Assembly: GCA_023678885.1 (NCBI GenBank)
Contig: CM042997.1
Span: forward strand, 28,526,064 to 28,590,063
Length of the DNA: 64,000 nt
From: Pogostemon cablin
Lineage: Eukaryota; Streptophyta; Magnoliopsida; Lamiales; Lamiaceae
Reading direction: 5' to 3'
Made by a program: the position numbers and the translations under genes. Shown one piece after another: positions 13,900-28,800 of the stretch. The notes beneath the pieces were generated by a model. The model had not been told where the DNA came from and searched no databases. It saw nothing but the letters and a program-made list of their open reading frames with translations. Each line of letters begins with the position of its first letter. Position 1 is the first letter of the stretch.

Positions 13900-16800
13900 A
13901 GTGAAGTGTAGAAACAATAAACATAGCGAAACTGAACGAGCGAGAAGGGGAAGACGATGCATCGCCTCGAACGTTCTTTGAGATCGGAACGAAAACCCAC
14001 AAAATAGATTGAAATCAAAAGTCAGAAGTGAAGTGTAGAAACAATAAACGTAGCGAACCTGAACGAGCGAGAAAGGGAAGACGATGCATCGCCTCGAACA
14101 TTCTTCGAGATCGGAACCGAAAACCTACAAAATAGATTGAAATCAAAAGTCAGAAGTGAAGTGTAGAAACAATAAACGTAGCGAACCTGAACGAGAGAGG
14201 AGGGGGAGGCGATGCATCGCCTCGAACGATCTTCGAGATCGGAACCGAAAACCTACAAAATAGACTGAAATCAAAAGACAGAAGTGAATTGTAGAAAACA
14301 TAAACGTAGCGAACATGAACGATGGAGGAGAGGGAGGCGATATGCATCGCCTCGAACGTTCTTCGAGATCGGAACCGAAACCTACAAAATAGATTGAAAT
14401 CAAAAGTCAGAAGTGAAGTGTAAAAACAATAAACGTAGAGAACCTAAACGGAGGAGGAGGGGGAGGCGATGCATCGCCTCAAATGTTCTTCGAGAACAAA
14501 ACCGAAACCTACAAAATAGATTGAAATCAAAAGTCAGAAGTGAAGTGTAGAAACAATAAACGTAGCGAACCTCAACGAGCGATGAGGGGGAGGCGATGCA
14601 TCGCGTCGAACGTTCTTCGAGATCAGAACCGAAACCTACAAAATAGATTGAAAACAAAAGTCAGAAGTGAAGTGTAGAAACAATAAACGTAGCAAACCTG
14701 AACGAGGGAGGAGAGGGAGGCGATATGCATCGCCTCGAACGTTCTTCGAGATCGGAACCGAAACCTACAAAATAGATTGAAATCAAAAGTCAGAAGTGAA
14801 GTGTAAAAATAATAAATGTAGCGAACATGAACGGGGGAGGAGGGGGAGGCGATGCATCCCCTCAAACGTTCTTCAAGATCAGAACCGAAACCTAAAAATA
14901 AATTGAAATCAAAAGTTAGAAATGAAGTGTAGAAACAATAAACGTAGCGAACCTGAATGAGAGAGGAGGGGGAGGCGATGCATCGCCTCGAACGATCTTC
15001 GAGATCGGAACCGAAACCTACAAAATAGATTGAAATCAAAAGTCAGAAGTGAAATGTAAAAACAATAAACGTAGAGAACCTGAACGGTGGAGGAGTGGGA
15101 GGCGATGCATCGCCTCAAACGTTCTTCGAGATCAAAACCGAAACCTACAAAATAGATTGAAATCAAAAGTCAGAAATAAAGTGTAGAAACAATAAACGTT
15201 GCGAACCTGAACGAGAGAGGAGGGGGTGGCGATGCATCGCCTCGAACGATCTTCAAGATCGGAACCAAAACCTACAAAATAGATTGAAATCAAAAGTCAG
15301 AAATGAAGTGTAAAAATAATAAACGTAGAGAACCTGAACGGAGGAGGAGGGGGAGGCGATGCATCGCCTCAAACGTTCTTCGAGATCAAAACTGAAACCT
15401 ACAAAATAGATTGAAATCAAAAGTCAGAAGTGAAGTGTAGAAACAATAAACGTAGCGAACCTCAACGAGCGATGAGGGGGAGGCGATGCATCGCCTCGAA
15501 CGTTCTTTGAGATCGGAACCGAAACCTACAAAATAGAATGAAAACAAAAGTCAGAAGTGAAGTGTAGAAACAATAAACGTAGCGAACCTGAACGAGGGAG
15601 GAGAGGGAGGCGATATGCATCGCCTCAAACGTTCTTCGAGATCGGAACCGAAACCTACAAAATAGATTGAAATCAAAAGTCAGAAGTGAAGTGTAAAAAC
15701 AATAAACGTAGTGAACATGAACGGGGGAGGAGGGGGAGGTGATGTATCCCCTCAAACGTTCTTCAAGATAAAAACAGAAACCTACAAATAAATTGAAATC
15801 AAAAGTTAGAAATGAAGTGTAGAAACAATAAACGTAGCGAACCTGAACGAGAGAGGAGGGGGAGGCGATGCATCGCCTTGAATGATCTTCGAGATCGGAA
15901 CCAAAACCTACAAAATAGATTGAAATCAAAAGTCAGAAGTGAAGTGTAAAAACAATAAAAGTAGAGAACCTGAACGGTGGAGGAGGGGGAGGCGATGCAT
16001 CGCCTCAAACATTCTTCGAGATCAAAACCAAAACCTACAAAATAGATTGAAATCAAAAGTCAGAAATGAAGTGTAGAAATAATAAACGTAGCGAACCTGA
16101 ACGAGAGAGGAGGGGGAGGCGATGCATCGTCTCGAACGATCTTCGAGATCAGAACCGAAACCTACAAAATAGATTGAAATCTAAAGTCAGAAGTGAAGTG
16201 TAAAAATAATAAACGTAGAGAACATGAACGGGGGAGGAGGGGGAGGCGATGCATCGCCTCAATCGTTCTTCGAGATCAAAACTGAAACCTACAAAATAGA
16301 TTGAAATCAAAAGTCAGAAGTGAAGTGTAGAAACAATAAACGTAGCGAACCTGAACGAGGAAGGAGAGGGAGGCGATATGCATCGCCTCGAACGTTCTTC
16401 GAGATCGGAACCGAAACCTACAAAATAGATTGAAATCAAAAGTCAAAAGTGAAGTGTAAAAATAATAAACGTAGCAAACCTGAACGGGGGAGAAGGGGGA
16501 GGCGATGCATCGCCTCGAATGTTCTTCGAGATCGGAACCGAAACCTACAAAATAGATTGAAATCAAAAGTCAGAAGTGAAGTATAGAAACAATAAACGTA
16601 GCGAACCTGAAAGAGAGAGGAGGGAGAGGCGATGGATCGCCTCGAACGTTCTTCGAGATCGGAAGCGAAACCTACAAAATAGATTGAAATCAAAAGTCAG
16701 AAGTGAAGTGAAGAAACTATAAACATAGCGAACCTGAACGAGAGAGGAGGGGGAGGCGATGCATCGCCTTGAACGTTCTTCGAGATCAGAACCAAAACCT

Positions 16801-19800
16801 TCAAAATAGATTGAAATCAAAAGTCAAAAGTGAAGTGTAAAAATAATAAACGTAGCAAACCTGAACGGTGGAGGAGGTAGAGGCGATGCATCGCCTCAAA
16901 CGTTCTTCGAGATCAAAACCGAAACCTAAAAAATAGATTGAAATCAAAAGTCAGAAATGAAGCGTAGAAACAATAAACGTAGCGAACCTGAACGAGAGAG
17001 GAGGGAGAGGCGATGCATCGCCTCGAACGATCATCGAGATCGGTACCGAAACCTACAAAATATATTGAAATCAAAAGTCAGAAGTAAAGTGTAAAAACAA
17101 TAAACGTAGAGAACCTGAACGGGGGAGGAGGGAGAGGCGATGCATCGCCTCAAACGTTCTTCGAGATCAAAACCGAAACCTACAAAATAGATTGAAATCA
17201 AAAGTCAGAAGTGAAGTGTAGAAACAATAAACGTAGCGAACCTCAACGAGCGATGAGGGGGAGGTGATGCATTGCCTCGAATGTTCTTCGATATTGGAAC
17301 TGAAACCTACAAAATAGATTGAAATTAAAAGTCAGAAGTGAAGTGTAGAAACAATAAACGTAGCGAACCTGAACGAGTGAGGAGAGGGAGGCGATATGCA
17401 TTGCCTCGAACGTTCTTCGAGATCGGAACCGAAACCTACAAAATAGATTGAAATCAAAATTCAGAAGTGAAGTGTAAAAACAATAAACGTAGCGAACCTG
17501 AACAGGGGAGAAGGGGGAGGCAATGCATCGCCTCGAACGTTCTTCGAGATCGGAACCGAAACCTACAAAATAGATTGAAATCAAAAGTCAGAAGTGAAGT
17601 GTAAAAACAATAAACGTAGCGAACATGAACGGGGGAGGAGGGGGAGGCGATGCATCCCCTCAAACGTTCTTCAAGATCAGAACCGAAACCTACAAATAAA
17701 TTGAAATCAAAAGTCAGAAATGAAGTGTAGAAACAATAAACGTAGCGAACCTGAACGAGAGAGGAGGGGGAGGCGATGCATCGCCTCGAACAATCTTCGA
17801 GATCAGAACAGAAACCTACAAAATAGATTAAAATCAAAAGTCAGAAGTGAAGTGTAAAAACAATAAACGTAGAGAACGTGGAGGAGGGGGAGGCGATGTA
17901 TCGCCTCAAACGTTCTTCGAGATCAAAACCGAAACCTACAAAATAGATTGAAATCAAAAGTCAGAAATGAAGTGTAGAAACAATAAACGTAGCGAACCTG
18001 AACGAGAGAGGAGGGCGAGGCGATGCATCGCCTCGAACGATCTTCGAGATCGGAACCAAAACCTACAAAATAGATTGAAATCAAAAGTCAGAAGTGAAGT
18101 GTAAAAACAATAAACGTAGAGAACCTAAACGGAGGAGGAGGGGGAGGCGATGCATCGCCTCAAATGTTCTTCGAGATCAAAACCGAAACCTACAAAATAG
18201 ATTGAAATCAAAAGTCAAAAGTGAAGTGTAGAAACAATAAACGTAGCGAACCTCAACGAGCGATGAGGGGGAGGCGATGCATCGCCTCGAACGTTCTTCG
18301 AGATCAGAACCGAAACCTACAAAATAGATTGAAAATAAAAGTCAGAAGTGAAGTGTAGAAACAATAAACGTAGCGAACCTGAACGAGGGAGGAGAGGGAG
18401 GCGATATGCATCGTCTCGAACGTTCTTCGAGATCGGAACCGAAACCTACAAAATAGATTGAAATCAAAAGTCAGAAGTGAAGTGTAAAAATAATAAATGT
18501 AGCGAACATGAACGGGGGAGGAGGGGGAGGCGATTCATCCCCTCAAACATTCTTCAAGATCAGAACCGAAACCTAAAAATAAATTGAAATCAAAAGTTAG
18601 AAATGAAGTGTAGAAACAATAAACGTAGCGAACCTGAATGAGAGAGGAGGGGGAGGCGATGCATCGCCTCGAACGATCTTCGAGATCGGAACCGAAACCT
18701 ACAAAATAGATTGAAATCAAAAGTCAGAAGTGAAATGTAAAAACAATAAACGTAGAGAACCTGAACGGTGGAGGAGGGGGAGGCGATGCATCGCCTCAAA
18801 CGTTCTTCGAGATCAAAACCGAAACCTACAAAATAGATTGAAATCAAAAGTCAGAAATGAAGTGTAGAAACAATAAACGTTGCGAACCTGAACGAGAGAG
18901 GAGGGGGTGGCGATGCATCGCCTCGAACGATCTTCAAGATCGGAACCAAAACCTACAAAATAGATTGAAATCAAAAGTCAGAAATGAAGTGTAAAAATAA
19001 TAAACGTAGAGAACCTGAACGGAGGAGGAGGGGGAGGCGATGCATCGCCTCAAACGTTCTTCGAGATCAAAACTGAAACCTACAAAATAGATTGAAATCA
19101 AAAGTCAGAAGTGAAGTGTAGAAACAATAAACGTAGCGAACCTCAACGAGCGATGAGGGGGAGGCGATGCATCGCCTCGAACGTTCTTTGAGATCGGAAC
19201 CGAAACCTACAAAATAGAATGAAAACAAAAGTCAGAAGTGAAGTGTAGAAACAATAAACGTAGCGAACCTGAACGAGGGAGGAGAGGGAGGCGATATGTA
19301 TCGCCTCGAACGTTCTTCGAGATCGGAACCGAAACCTACAAAATAGATTGAAATCAAAAGTCAGAAGTGAAGTGTAAAAATAATAAACGTAGCGAACCTG
19401 AACAGGGGAGAAGGGGGAGGCAATGCATCACCTCGAACGTTCTTCGAGATCGGAACCGAAACCTACAAAATAGATTGAAATCAAAAGTCAGAAGTGAAGT
19501 GTAAAAACAATAAACGTAGCGAACATGAACGGGGGAGGAGGGGGAGGCGATGTATCCCCTCAAACGTTCTTCAAGATCAGAACCGAAACCTACAAATAAA
19601 TTGAAATCAAAAGTTAGAAATGAAGTGTAGAAACAATAAACGTAGCGAACCTGAACGAGAGAGGAGGGGGAGGCGATGCATCGCCTCGAATGATCTTCGA
19701 GATCGGAACCAACACCTACAAAATAGATTGAAATCAAAAGTCAGAAGTGAAGTGTAAAAACAATAAACGTAGAGAACCTGAACGGTGGAGGAGGAGGAGG

Positions 19801-22800
19801 CGATGCATCGCCTCAAACGTTCTTCGAGATCAAAACCAAAACCTACAAAATAGATTGAAATCAAAAGTCAAAAATGAAGTGTAGAAACAATAAACGTTGC
19901 GAACCTGAACGAGAGAGGAGGGGGTGGCGATGCATCGCCTCGAACGATCTTCAAGATCGGAACCAAAACCTACAAAATAGATTGAAATCAAAAGTCAGAA
20001 ATGAAGTGTAAAAATAATAATCGCAGAGAACCTGAACGGAGGATGAGGGGGAGGCGATGCATCGCCTCAAACGTTCTTCGAGATCAAAACTGAAACCTAC
20101 AAAATAGATTGAAATCAAAAGTCAGAAGTGAAGTGTAGAAACAATAAACGTAGCAAACCTCAACGAGCGATGAGGGGGAGGCGATGCATCGCCTCGAACG
20201 TTCTTTGAGATCGGAACCGAAACCTACAAAATAGAATGAAAACAAAAGTCAGAAGTGAAGTGTAGAAACAATAAACGTAGCGAACCTGAACGAGGGAGGA
20301 GAGGGAGGCGATATGCATCGCCTCAAACGTTCTTCGAGATCGGACCGAAACCTACAAAATAGATTGAAATCAAAAGTCAGAAGTGAAGTGTAGAAACAAT
20401 AAACGTAGTGAACATGAACGGGGGAGGAGGGGGAGGTGATGTATCCCCTCAAACGTTCTTCAAGATAAAAACCGAAACCTACAAATAAATTGAAATCAAA
20501 AGTTAGAAATGAAGTGTAGAAACAATAAACGTAGCGAACCTGAACGAGAGAGGAGGGGGAGGCGATGCATCGCCTTGAATGATCTTCGAGATCGGAACCA
20601 AAACCTACAAAATAGATTGAAATCAAAAGTCAGAAGTGAAGTGTAAAAACAATAAACGTAGAGAACCTGAACGGTGGAGGAGGGGGAGGCGATGCATCGC
20701 CTCAAACGTTCTTCGAGATCAAAACCAAAACCTACAAAATAGATTGAAATCAAAAGTCAGAAATGAAGTGTAGAAATAATAAACGTTGCGAACCTGAACG
20801 AGAGAGGAGGGGGAGGCGATGCATCGTCTCGAACGATCTTCGAGATCAGAACCGAAACCTACAAAATAGATTGAAATCTAAAGTCAGAAGTGAAGTGTAA
20901 AAATAATAAACGTAGAGAACATGAACGGGGGAGGAGGGGGAGGCGATGCATCGCCTCAATCGTTCTTCGAGATCAAAACTGAAACCTACAAAATAGATTG
21001 AAATCAAAAGTCAGAAGTGAAGTGTAGAAACAATAAACGTAGCGAACCTGAACGAGGAAGGAGAGGGAGGCGATATGCATCGCCTCGAACGTTCTTCGAG
21101 ATCGGAACCGAAACCTACAAAATAGATTGAAATCAAAAGTCAAAAGTGAAGTGTAAAAATAATAAACGTAGCAAACCTGAACGGGGGAGAAGGGGGAGGC
21201 GATGCATCGCCTCGAATGTTCTTCGAGATCGGAACCGAAACCTACAAAATAGATTGAAATCAAAAGTCAGAAGTGAAGTATAGAAACAATAAACGTAGCG
21301 AACCTGAAAGAGAGAGTAGGGAGAGGCGATGGATCGCCTCGAACGTTCTTCGAGATCGGAAGCGAAACCTACAAAATAGATTGAAATCAAAAGTCAAAAG
21401 TGAAGTGAAGAAACTATAAACATAGCGAACCTAAACGAGAGAGGAGGGGGAGGCGATGCATCGCCTTGAACGTTCTTCGAGATCAGAACCGAAACCTACA
21501 AAATCGATTGAAATCAAAAGTCAGTAGTGAAGTGTAGAAATAATAAACGTAGCGAACCTGAACGATGGAGGAGGTGGAGGCGATGCATCGCCTCCAACGT
21601 TCTTCGAGATCGTAACCGAAACCTACAAAATGGATTGAAATCTAAAGTCAGAAATGAAGTGTAGAAACAATAAACGTAGCGAGCCTGAATGAGAGAGGAG
21701 GGGAGGCGATGCATCACCTCAAACGTTCTTCGAGATCAGAACCGAAACCTACAAAATAGATTGAAATCAAAAGTCAGAAGTGAAGTGTAAAAACAATAAA
21801 CGTAGAGAACCTAAACGGAGGAGGAGGGGGAGGCGATGCATCGCCTCAAATGTTATTCGAGATCAAAACCGAAACCTACAAAATAGATTGAAATCAAAAG
21901 TCAGAAGTGAAGTGTAGAAACAATAAACGTAGCGAACCTCAACGAGCGATGAGGGGGAGGCGATGCATCGCCTCGAACGTTCTTCGAGATCAGAACCGAA
22001 ACCTACAAAATAGATTGAAAACAAAAGTCAGAAGTGAAGTGTAGAAACAATAAACGTAGCGAACCTGAACGAGGGAGGAGGGGGAGGCGATGCATCCCCT
22101 CAAACGTTCTTCAAGATCAGAACCGAAACCTAAAAATAAATTGAAATCAAAAGTTAGAAATGAAGTGTAGAAACAATAAACGTAGCGAACCTGAATGAGA
22201 GAGGAGGGGGAGGCGATGCATCGCCTCGAACGATCTTCGAGATCGGAACCGAAACCTACAAAATAGATTGAAATCAAAAGTCAGAAGTGAAATGTAAAAA
22301 CAATAAACGTAGAGAACCTGAACGGTGGAGGAGGGGGAGGCGATGCATCGCCTCAAACGTTCTTCGAGATCAAAACCGAAACCTACAAAATAGATTGAAA
22401 TCAAAAGTCAGAAATGAAATGTAGAAACAATAAACGTTGCGAACCTGAACGAGAGAGGAGGGGGTGGCGATGCATCGCCTCGAACGATCTTCAAGATCGG
22501 AACCAAAACCTACAAAATAGATTGAAATCAAAAGTCAGAAATGAAGTGTAAAAATAATAAACGTAGAGAACCTGAACGGAGGAGGAGGGGGAGGCGATGC
22601 ATCGCCTCAAACGTTCTTCGAGATCAAAACTGAAACCTACAAAATAGATTGAAATCAAAAGTCAGAAGTGAAGTGTAGAAACAATAAACGTAGCGAACCT
22701 CAACGAGCGATGAGGGGGAGGCGATGCATCGCCTAGAACGTTCTTTGAGATCGGAACCGAAACCTACAAAATAGAATGAAAACAAAAGTCAGAAGTGAAG

Positions 22801-25800
22801 TGTAGAAACAATAAACGTAGCGAACCTGAACGAGGGAGGAGAGGGAGGCGATATGTATCGCCTCGAACGTTCTTCGAGATCGGAACCGAAACCTACAAAA
22901 TAGATTGAAATCAAAAGTCAGAAGTGAAGTGTAAAAACAATAAACGTAGCGAACCTGAACAGGGGAGAAGGGGGAGGCAATGCATCGCCTCGAACGTTCT
23001 TCGAGATCGGAACCGAAACCTACAAAATAGATTGAAATCAAAAGTCAGAAGTGAAGTGTAAAAACAATAAACGTAGCGAACATGAACGGGGGAGGAGGGG
23101 GAGGCGATGTATCCCCTCAAACGTTCTTCAAGATCAGAACCGAAACCTACAAATAAATTGAAATCAAAAGTTAGAAATGAAGTGTAGAAACAATAAACGT
23201 AGCGAACCTGAACGAGAGAGGAGGGGGAGGCGATGCATCGCCTCGAATGATCTTCGAGATCGGAACCAAAACCTACAAAATAGATTGAAATCAAAAGTCA
23301 GAAGTGAAGTGTAAAAACAATAAACGTAGAGAACCTGAACGGTGGAGGAGGGGGAGGCGATGCATCGCCTCAAACGTTCTTCGAGATCAAAACCAAAACC
23401 TACAAAATAGATTGAAATCAAAAGTCAGAAATGAAGTGTAGAAACAATAAACGTTGCGAACCTGAATGAGAGAGGAGGGGGAGGCGATGCATCGTCTCGA
23501 ACGATCTTCGAGATCAGAACCGAAACCTACAAAATAGATTGAAATCTAAAGTCAGAAGTGAAGTGTAAAAAAAATAAACGTAGAGAACATGAACGGGGGA
23601 GGCGATGCATCGCCTCAATCGTTCTTCGAGATCAAAACTGAAACCTACAAAATAGATTGAAATCAAAAGTCAGAAGTGAAGTGTAGAAACAATAAACGTA
23701 GCGAACCTGAACGAGGAAGGAGAGGGAGGCGATATGCATCGCCTCGAACGTTCTTCGAGATCGGAACCGAAACCTACAAAATAGATTGAAATCAAAAGTC
23801 AAAAGTGAAGTGTAAAAATAATAAACTTAGCAAACCTGAACGGGGAAGAAGGGGGAGGCGATGCATCGCCTCGAATGTTTTTTCGAGATCGGAACCGAAA
23901 CCTACAAAATAGATTGAAATCAAAAGTCAGAAGTGAAGTATAGAAACAACAAACGTAGCGAACCTGAACGAGAGAGGAGGGAGAGGCGATGGATCGCCTC
24001 GAACGTTCTTCGAGATCGGAAGCGAAACCTACAAAATTGATTGAAATAAAAAGTCAGAAGTGAAGTGAAGAAACTATAAACATAGCGAACCTGAACGAGA
24101 GAGGAGGGGGAGGCGATGCATCGCCTTGAACGTTCTTCGAGATCAGAACCGAAACCTACAAAATCGATTGAAATCAAAAGTCAGTAGTGAAGTGTAAAAA
24201 TAATAAACGTAGCGAACCTGAACGATGGAGGAGGTGGAGGCGATGCATCGCCTCCAACGTTCTTCGAGATCGTAACCGAAACCTACAAAATGGATTGAAA
24301 TCTAAAGTCAGAAATGAAGTGTAGAAACAATAAACGTAGCGAGCCTGAATGAGAGAGGAGGGGAGGCGATGCATCGCCTCAAACGTTCTTCGAGATCAGA
24401 ACCGAAACCTACAAAATGGATTGAAATCAAAAGTCAGAAGTGAAGTGTAGAAACAATAAACGTAGCGAACCTAAAAGAGCGAGAAGGGTAAGACGATGCA
24501 TCGCCTCGAACGTTCTTCGAGATCGGAACCGAAAACCTACAAAATAGATTGAAATCAAAAGTCAAAAGTGAAGTGTAGAAACAATAAACGTAGCGAACCT
24601 GAACGAGCAAGAAAGGAAAGACAATGCATCGCCTCGAACGTTCTTCGAGATCGAAACCGAAAACCTACAAAATAGATTGAAATCAAAAGTCAGAAGTGAA
24701 GTGTAGAAACAATAAACGTAGCGAACCTGAACGAGCGAGAAAGGGAAGATCGCCTCGAACGTTCTTCGAGATCGGAACCGAAACCTACAAGATAGATTGA
24801 AATAAAAAGTCAGAAGTGAAGTGTAAAAACAATAAACGTAGCGAACCTGAACGGGGGAGGAGGGGGAGGCGATGCATCCCCTCAAACGTTCTTCAAGATC
24901 AGAACCGAAACCTATAAAATAAATTGAAATCAAAAGTCAGAAATGAAGTGTAGAAACAATAAACGTAGCGAACCTGAACGAGAGAGGAGGGAAAGGCGAT
25001 ACATCGCCTCGAACGATCTTCGAGATCGGAACCGAAACCTACAAAATAGATTGAAATGAAAAGTCAAAAGTGAAGTGTAAAAATAATAAACGTAGAGAAC
25101 CTGAACGGTGGAGGAGGTAGAGGCGATGCATCGCCTCAAACGTTCTTCGAGATCAAAACCGAAACCTAAAAAATAGATTGAAATCAAAAGTCAGAAATGA
25201 AGTGTAGAAACAATAAACGTAGCGAACCTGAACGAGAGAGGATGGAGAGGCGATGCATCGCCTCGAACGATCATCGAGATCGGTACCGAAACCTACAAAA
25301 TAGATTGAAATCAAAAGTCAGAAGTAAAGTGTAAAAACAATAAATGTAGAGAACCTGAACGGGGGAGGAGGGAGAGGCGATGCATCGCCTCAAACGTTCT
25401 TCGAGATCAAAACCGAAACCTACAAAATAGATTGAAATCAAAAGTCAGAAGTGAAGTGTAGAAACAATAAACGTAGCGAACCTCAACGAGCGATGAGGGG
25501 GAGGTGATGCATTGCCTCGAATGTTCTTCGATATTGGAACTGAAACCTACAAAATAGATTGAAATTAAAAGTCAGAAGTGAAGTGTAGAAACAATAAACG
25601 TAGCGAACCTGAACGAGTGAGGAGAGGGAGGCGATATGCATTGCCTCGAACGTTCTTCGAGATCGGAACCGAAACCTACAAAATAGATTGAAATCAAAAT
25701 TCAGAAGTGAAGTGTAAAAACAATAAACGTAGCGAACCTGAACAGGGGAGAAGGGGGAGGCAATGCATCGCCTCGAACGTTCTTCGAGATCGGAACCGAA

Positions 25801-28800
25801 ACCTACAAAATAGATTGAAATCAAAAGTCAGAAGTGAAGTGTAAAAACAATAAACGTAGCGAACATGAACGGGGGAGGAGGGGGAAGCGATGCATCCCCT
25901 CAAACGTTCTTCAAGATCAGAACCGAAACCTACAAATAAATTGAAATCAAAAGTCAGAAATGAAGTGTAGAAACAATAAACGTAGCGAACCTGAACGAGA
26001 GAGGAGGGGGAGGCGATGCATCGCCTCGAACAATCTTCGAGATCAGAACCGAAACCTACAAAATAGATTAAAATCAAAAGTCAGAAGTGAAGTGTAAAAC
26101 AATAAACGTAGAGAACCTGAACGGTGGAGGAGGGGGAGGCGATGTATCGCCTCAAACGTTCTTCGAGATCAAAACCGAAACCTACAAAATAGATTGAAAT
26201 CAAAAGTCAGAAATGAAGTGTAGAAACAATAAACGTAGCGAACCTGAACGAGAGAGGAGGGGGAGGCGATGCATCGCCTCGAACGATCTTCGAGATCGGA
26301 ACCAAAACCTACAAAATAGATTGAAATCAAAAGTCAGAAGTGAAGTGTAAAAACAATAAACGTAGAGAACCTAAACGGAGGAGGAGGGGGAGGCGATGCA
26401 TCGCCTCAAATGTTCTTCGAGATCAAAACCGAAACCTACAAAATAGATTGAAATCAAAAGTCAGAAGTGAAGTGTAGAAACAATAAACGTAGCGAACCTC
26501 AACGAGCAATGAGGGGGAGGCGATGCATCGCCTCGAACGTTCTTCGAGATCATAACCGAAACCTACAAAATAGTTTGAAAACAAAAGTCAGAAGTGAAGT
26601 GTAGAAATAATAAACGTAGCGAACCTGAACGAGGGAGGAGAGGGAGGCGATATGCATCGCCTCGAACGTTCTTCGAGATCGGAACCGAAACCTACAAAAT
26701 AGATTGAAATCAAAAGTCAGAAGTGAAGTGTAAAAATAATAAATGTAGCGAACATGAACGGGGGAGGAGGGGGAGGCGATGCATCCCCTCAAACGTTCTT
26801 CAAGATCAGAACCGAAACCTAAAAATAAATTGAAATCAAAAGTTAGAAATGAAGTGTAGAAACAATAAACGTAGCGAACCTGAATGAGAGAGGAGGGGGA
26901 GGCGATGCATCGCCTCGAACGATCTTTGAGATCGGAACCGAAACCTACAAAATAGATTGAAATCAAAAGTCAGAAGTGAAATGTAAAAACAATAAACGTA
27001 GAGAACCTGAACGGTGGAGGAGGGGGAGGCGATGCATCGCCTCAAACGTTCTTCGAGATCAAAACCGAAACCTACAAAATAGATTGAAATCAAAAGTCAG
27101 AAATGAAGTGTAGAAACAATAAACGTTGCGAACCTGAACGAGAGAGGAGGGGGTGGCGATGCATCGCCTCGAACGATCTTCAAGATCGGAACCAAAACCT
27201 ACAAAATAGATTGAAATCAAAAGTCAGAAATGAAGTGTAAAAATAATAAACGTAGAGAACCTGAACGGAGGAGGAGGGGGAGGCGATGCATCGCCTCAAA
27301 CGTTCTTCGAGATCAAAACTGAAACCTACAAAATAGATTGAAATCAAAAGTCAGAAGTGAAGTGTAGAAACAATAAACGTAGCGAACCTCAACGAGCGAT
27401 GAGGGGGAGGCGATGCATCGCCTCGAACGTTCTTTGAGATCGGAACCGAAATCTACAAAATAGATTGAAATCAAAAGTCAGAAGTGAAGTATAGAAACAA
27501 TAAACGTAGCGAACCTGAACGAGGGAGAAGAGGGAGGCGATATGTATCGCCTCAAACGTTCTTCGAGATCGGAACCGAAACCTACAAAATAGATTGAAAT
27601 CAAAAGTCAGAAGTGAAGTGTAAAAACAATAAACGTAGCAAACCTGAACGGGGGAGAAGGGGGAGGCGATGCATCGCCTTGAACGTTCTTCGAGATCGGA
27701 ACCGAAACCTACAAAATAGATTGAAATCAAAAGTCAGAAGTGAAGTGTAGAAACAATAAACGTAGCGAACCTGAACGAGAGAGGAGGGGGAGACGATGGA
27801 TCGCCTCGAACGTTCTTCGAGATCGGAAGCGAAACCTACAAAATAGATTGAAATCAAAAGTCAGAAGTGAAGTGAAGAAACTATAAACATAGCGAACCTG
27901 AACGAGAGAGGAGGGGGAGGCGATGCATCGCCTTGAACGTTCTTCTAGATCGGAACCGAAACCTACAAAATCGATTGAAATCAAAAGTCAGTAGTGAAGT
28001 GTAGAAATAATAAACGTAGCGAACCTGAACGATGGAGGAGGTGGAGGCGATGCATCGCCTCCAACGTTCTTCGAGATCGTAACCGAAACCTACAAAATGG
28101 ATTGAAATCAAAAGTCAGAAATGAAGTGTAGAAACAATAAACGTAGCGAGCCTGAATGAGAGAGGAGGGGAGGCGATGCATCGCCTCAAACGTTCTTCGA
28201 GATCAGAACCGAAACCTACAAAATGAATTAAAATCAAAAGTCAGAAGTGAAGTGTAGAAACAATAAACGTAGCGAACCTGAAAGAGCGAGAAGGGGAAGA
28301 CGATGCATCGCCTCGAACGTTCTTCGAGATCGGAACCGAAAACCTACAAAATAGATTGAAATCAAAAGTCAGAAGTGAAGTGTAGAAACAATAAACGTAG
28401 CGAACCTGAACGAGCGAGAAAGGGAAGACAATGCATCGCCTCGAACGTTCTTCGAGATCGGAACCGAAAACCTACAAAATAGATTGAAATCAAAAGTCAG
28501 AAGTGAAGTGTAGAAACAATAAACGTAGCGAACCTGAACGAGCGAGAAAGGGAAGATCGCCTCGAACGTTCTTCGAGATCGGAACCGTAGATTGAAATCA
28601 AAAGTCAGAAGTGAAGTGTAAAAACAATAAACGTAGCGAACCTGAACGGGGGAGGAGGGGGAGGCGATGCATCCCCTCAAACGTTCTTCAAGATCAGAAC
28701 CAAAACCTACAAAATAAATTGAAATCAAAAGTCAGAAATGAAGTGTAGAAACAATAAACGTAGCGAACCTGAACGAGAGAGGAGGGGGAGGCGATACATC

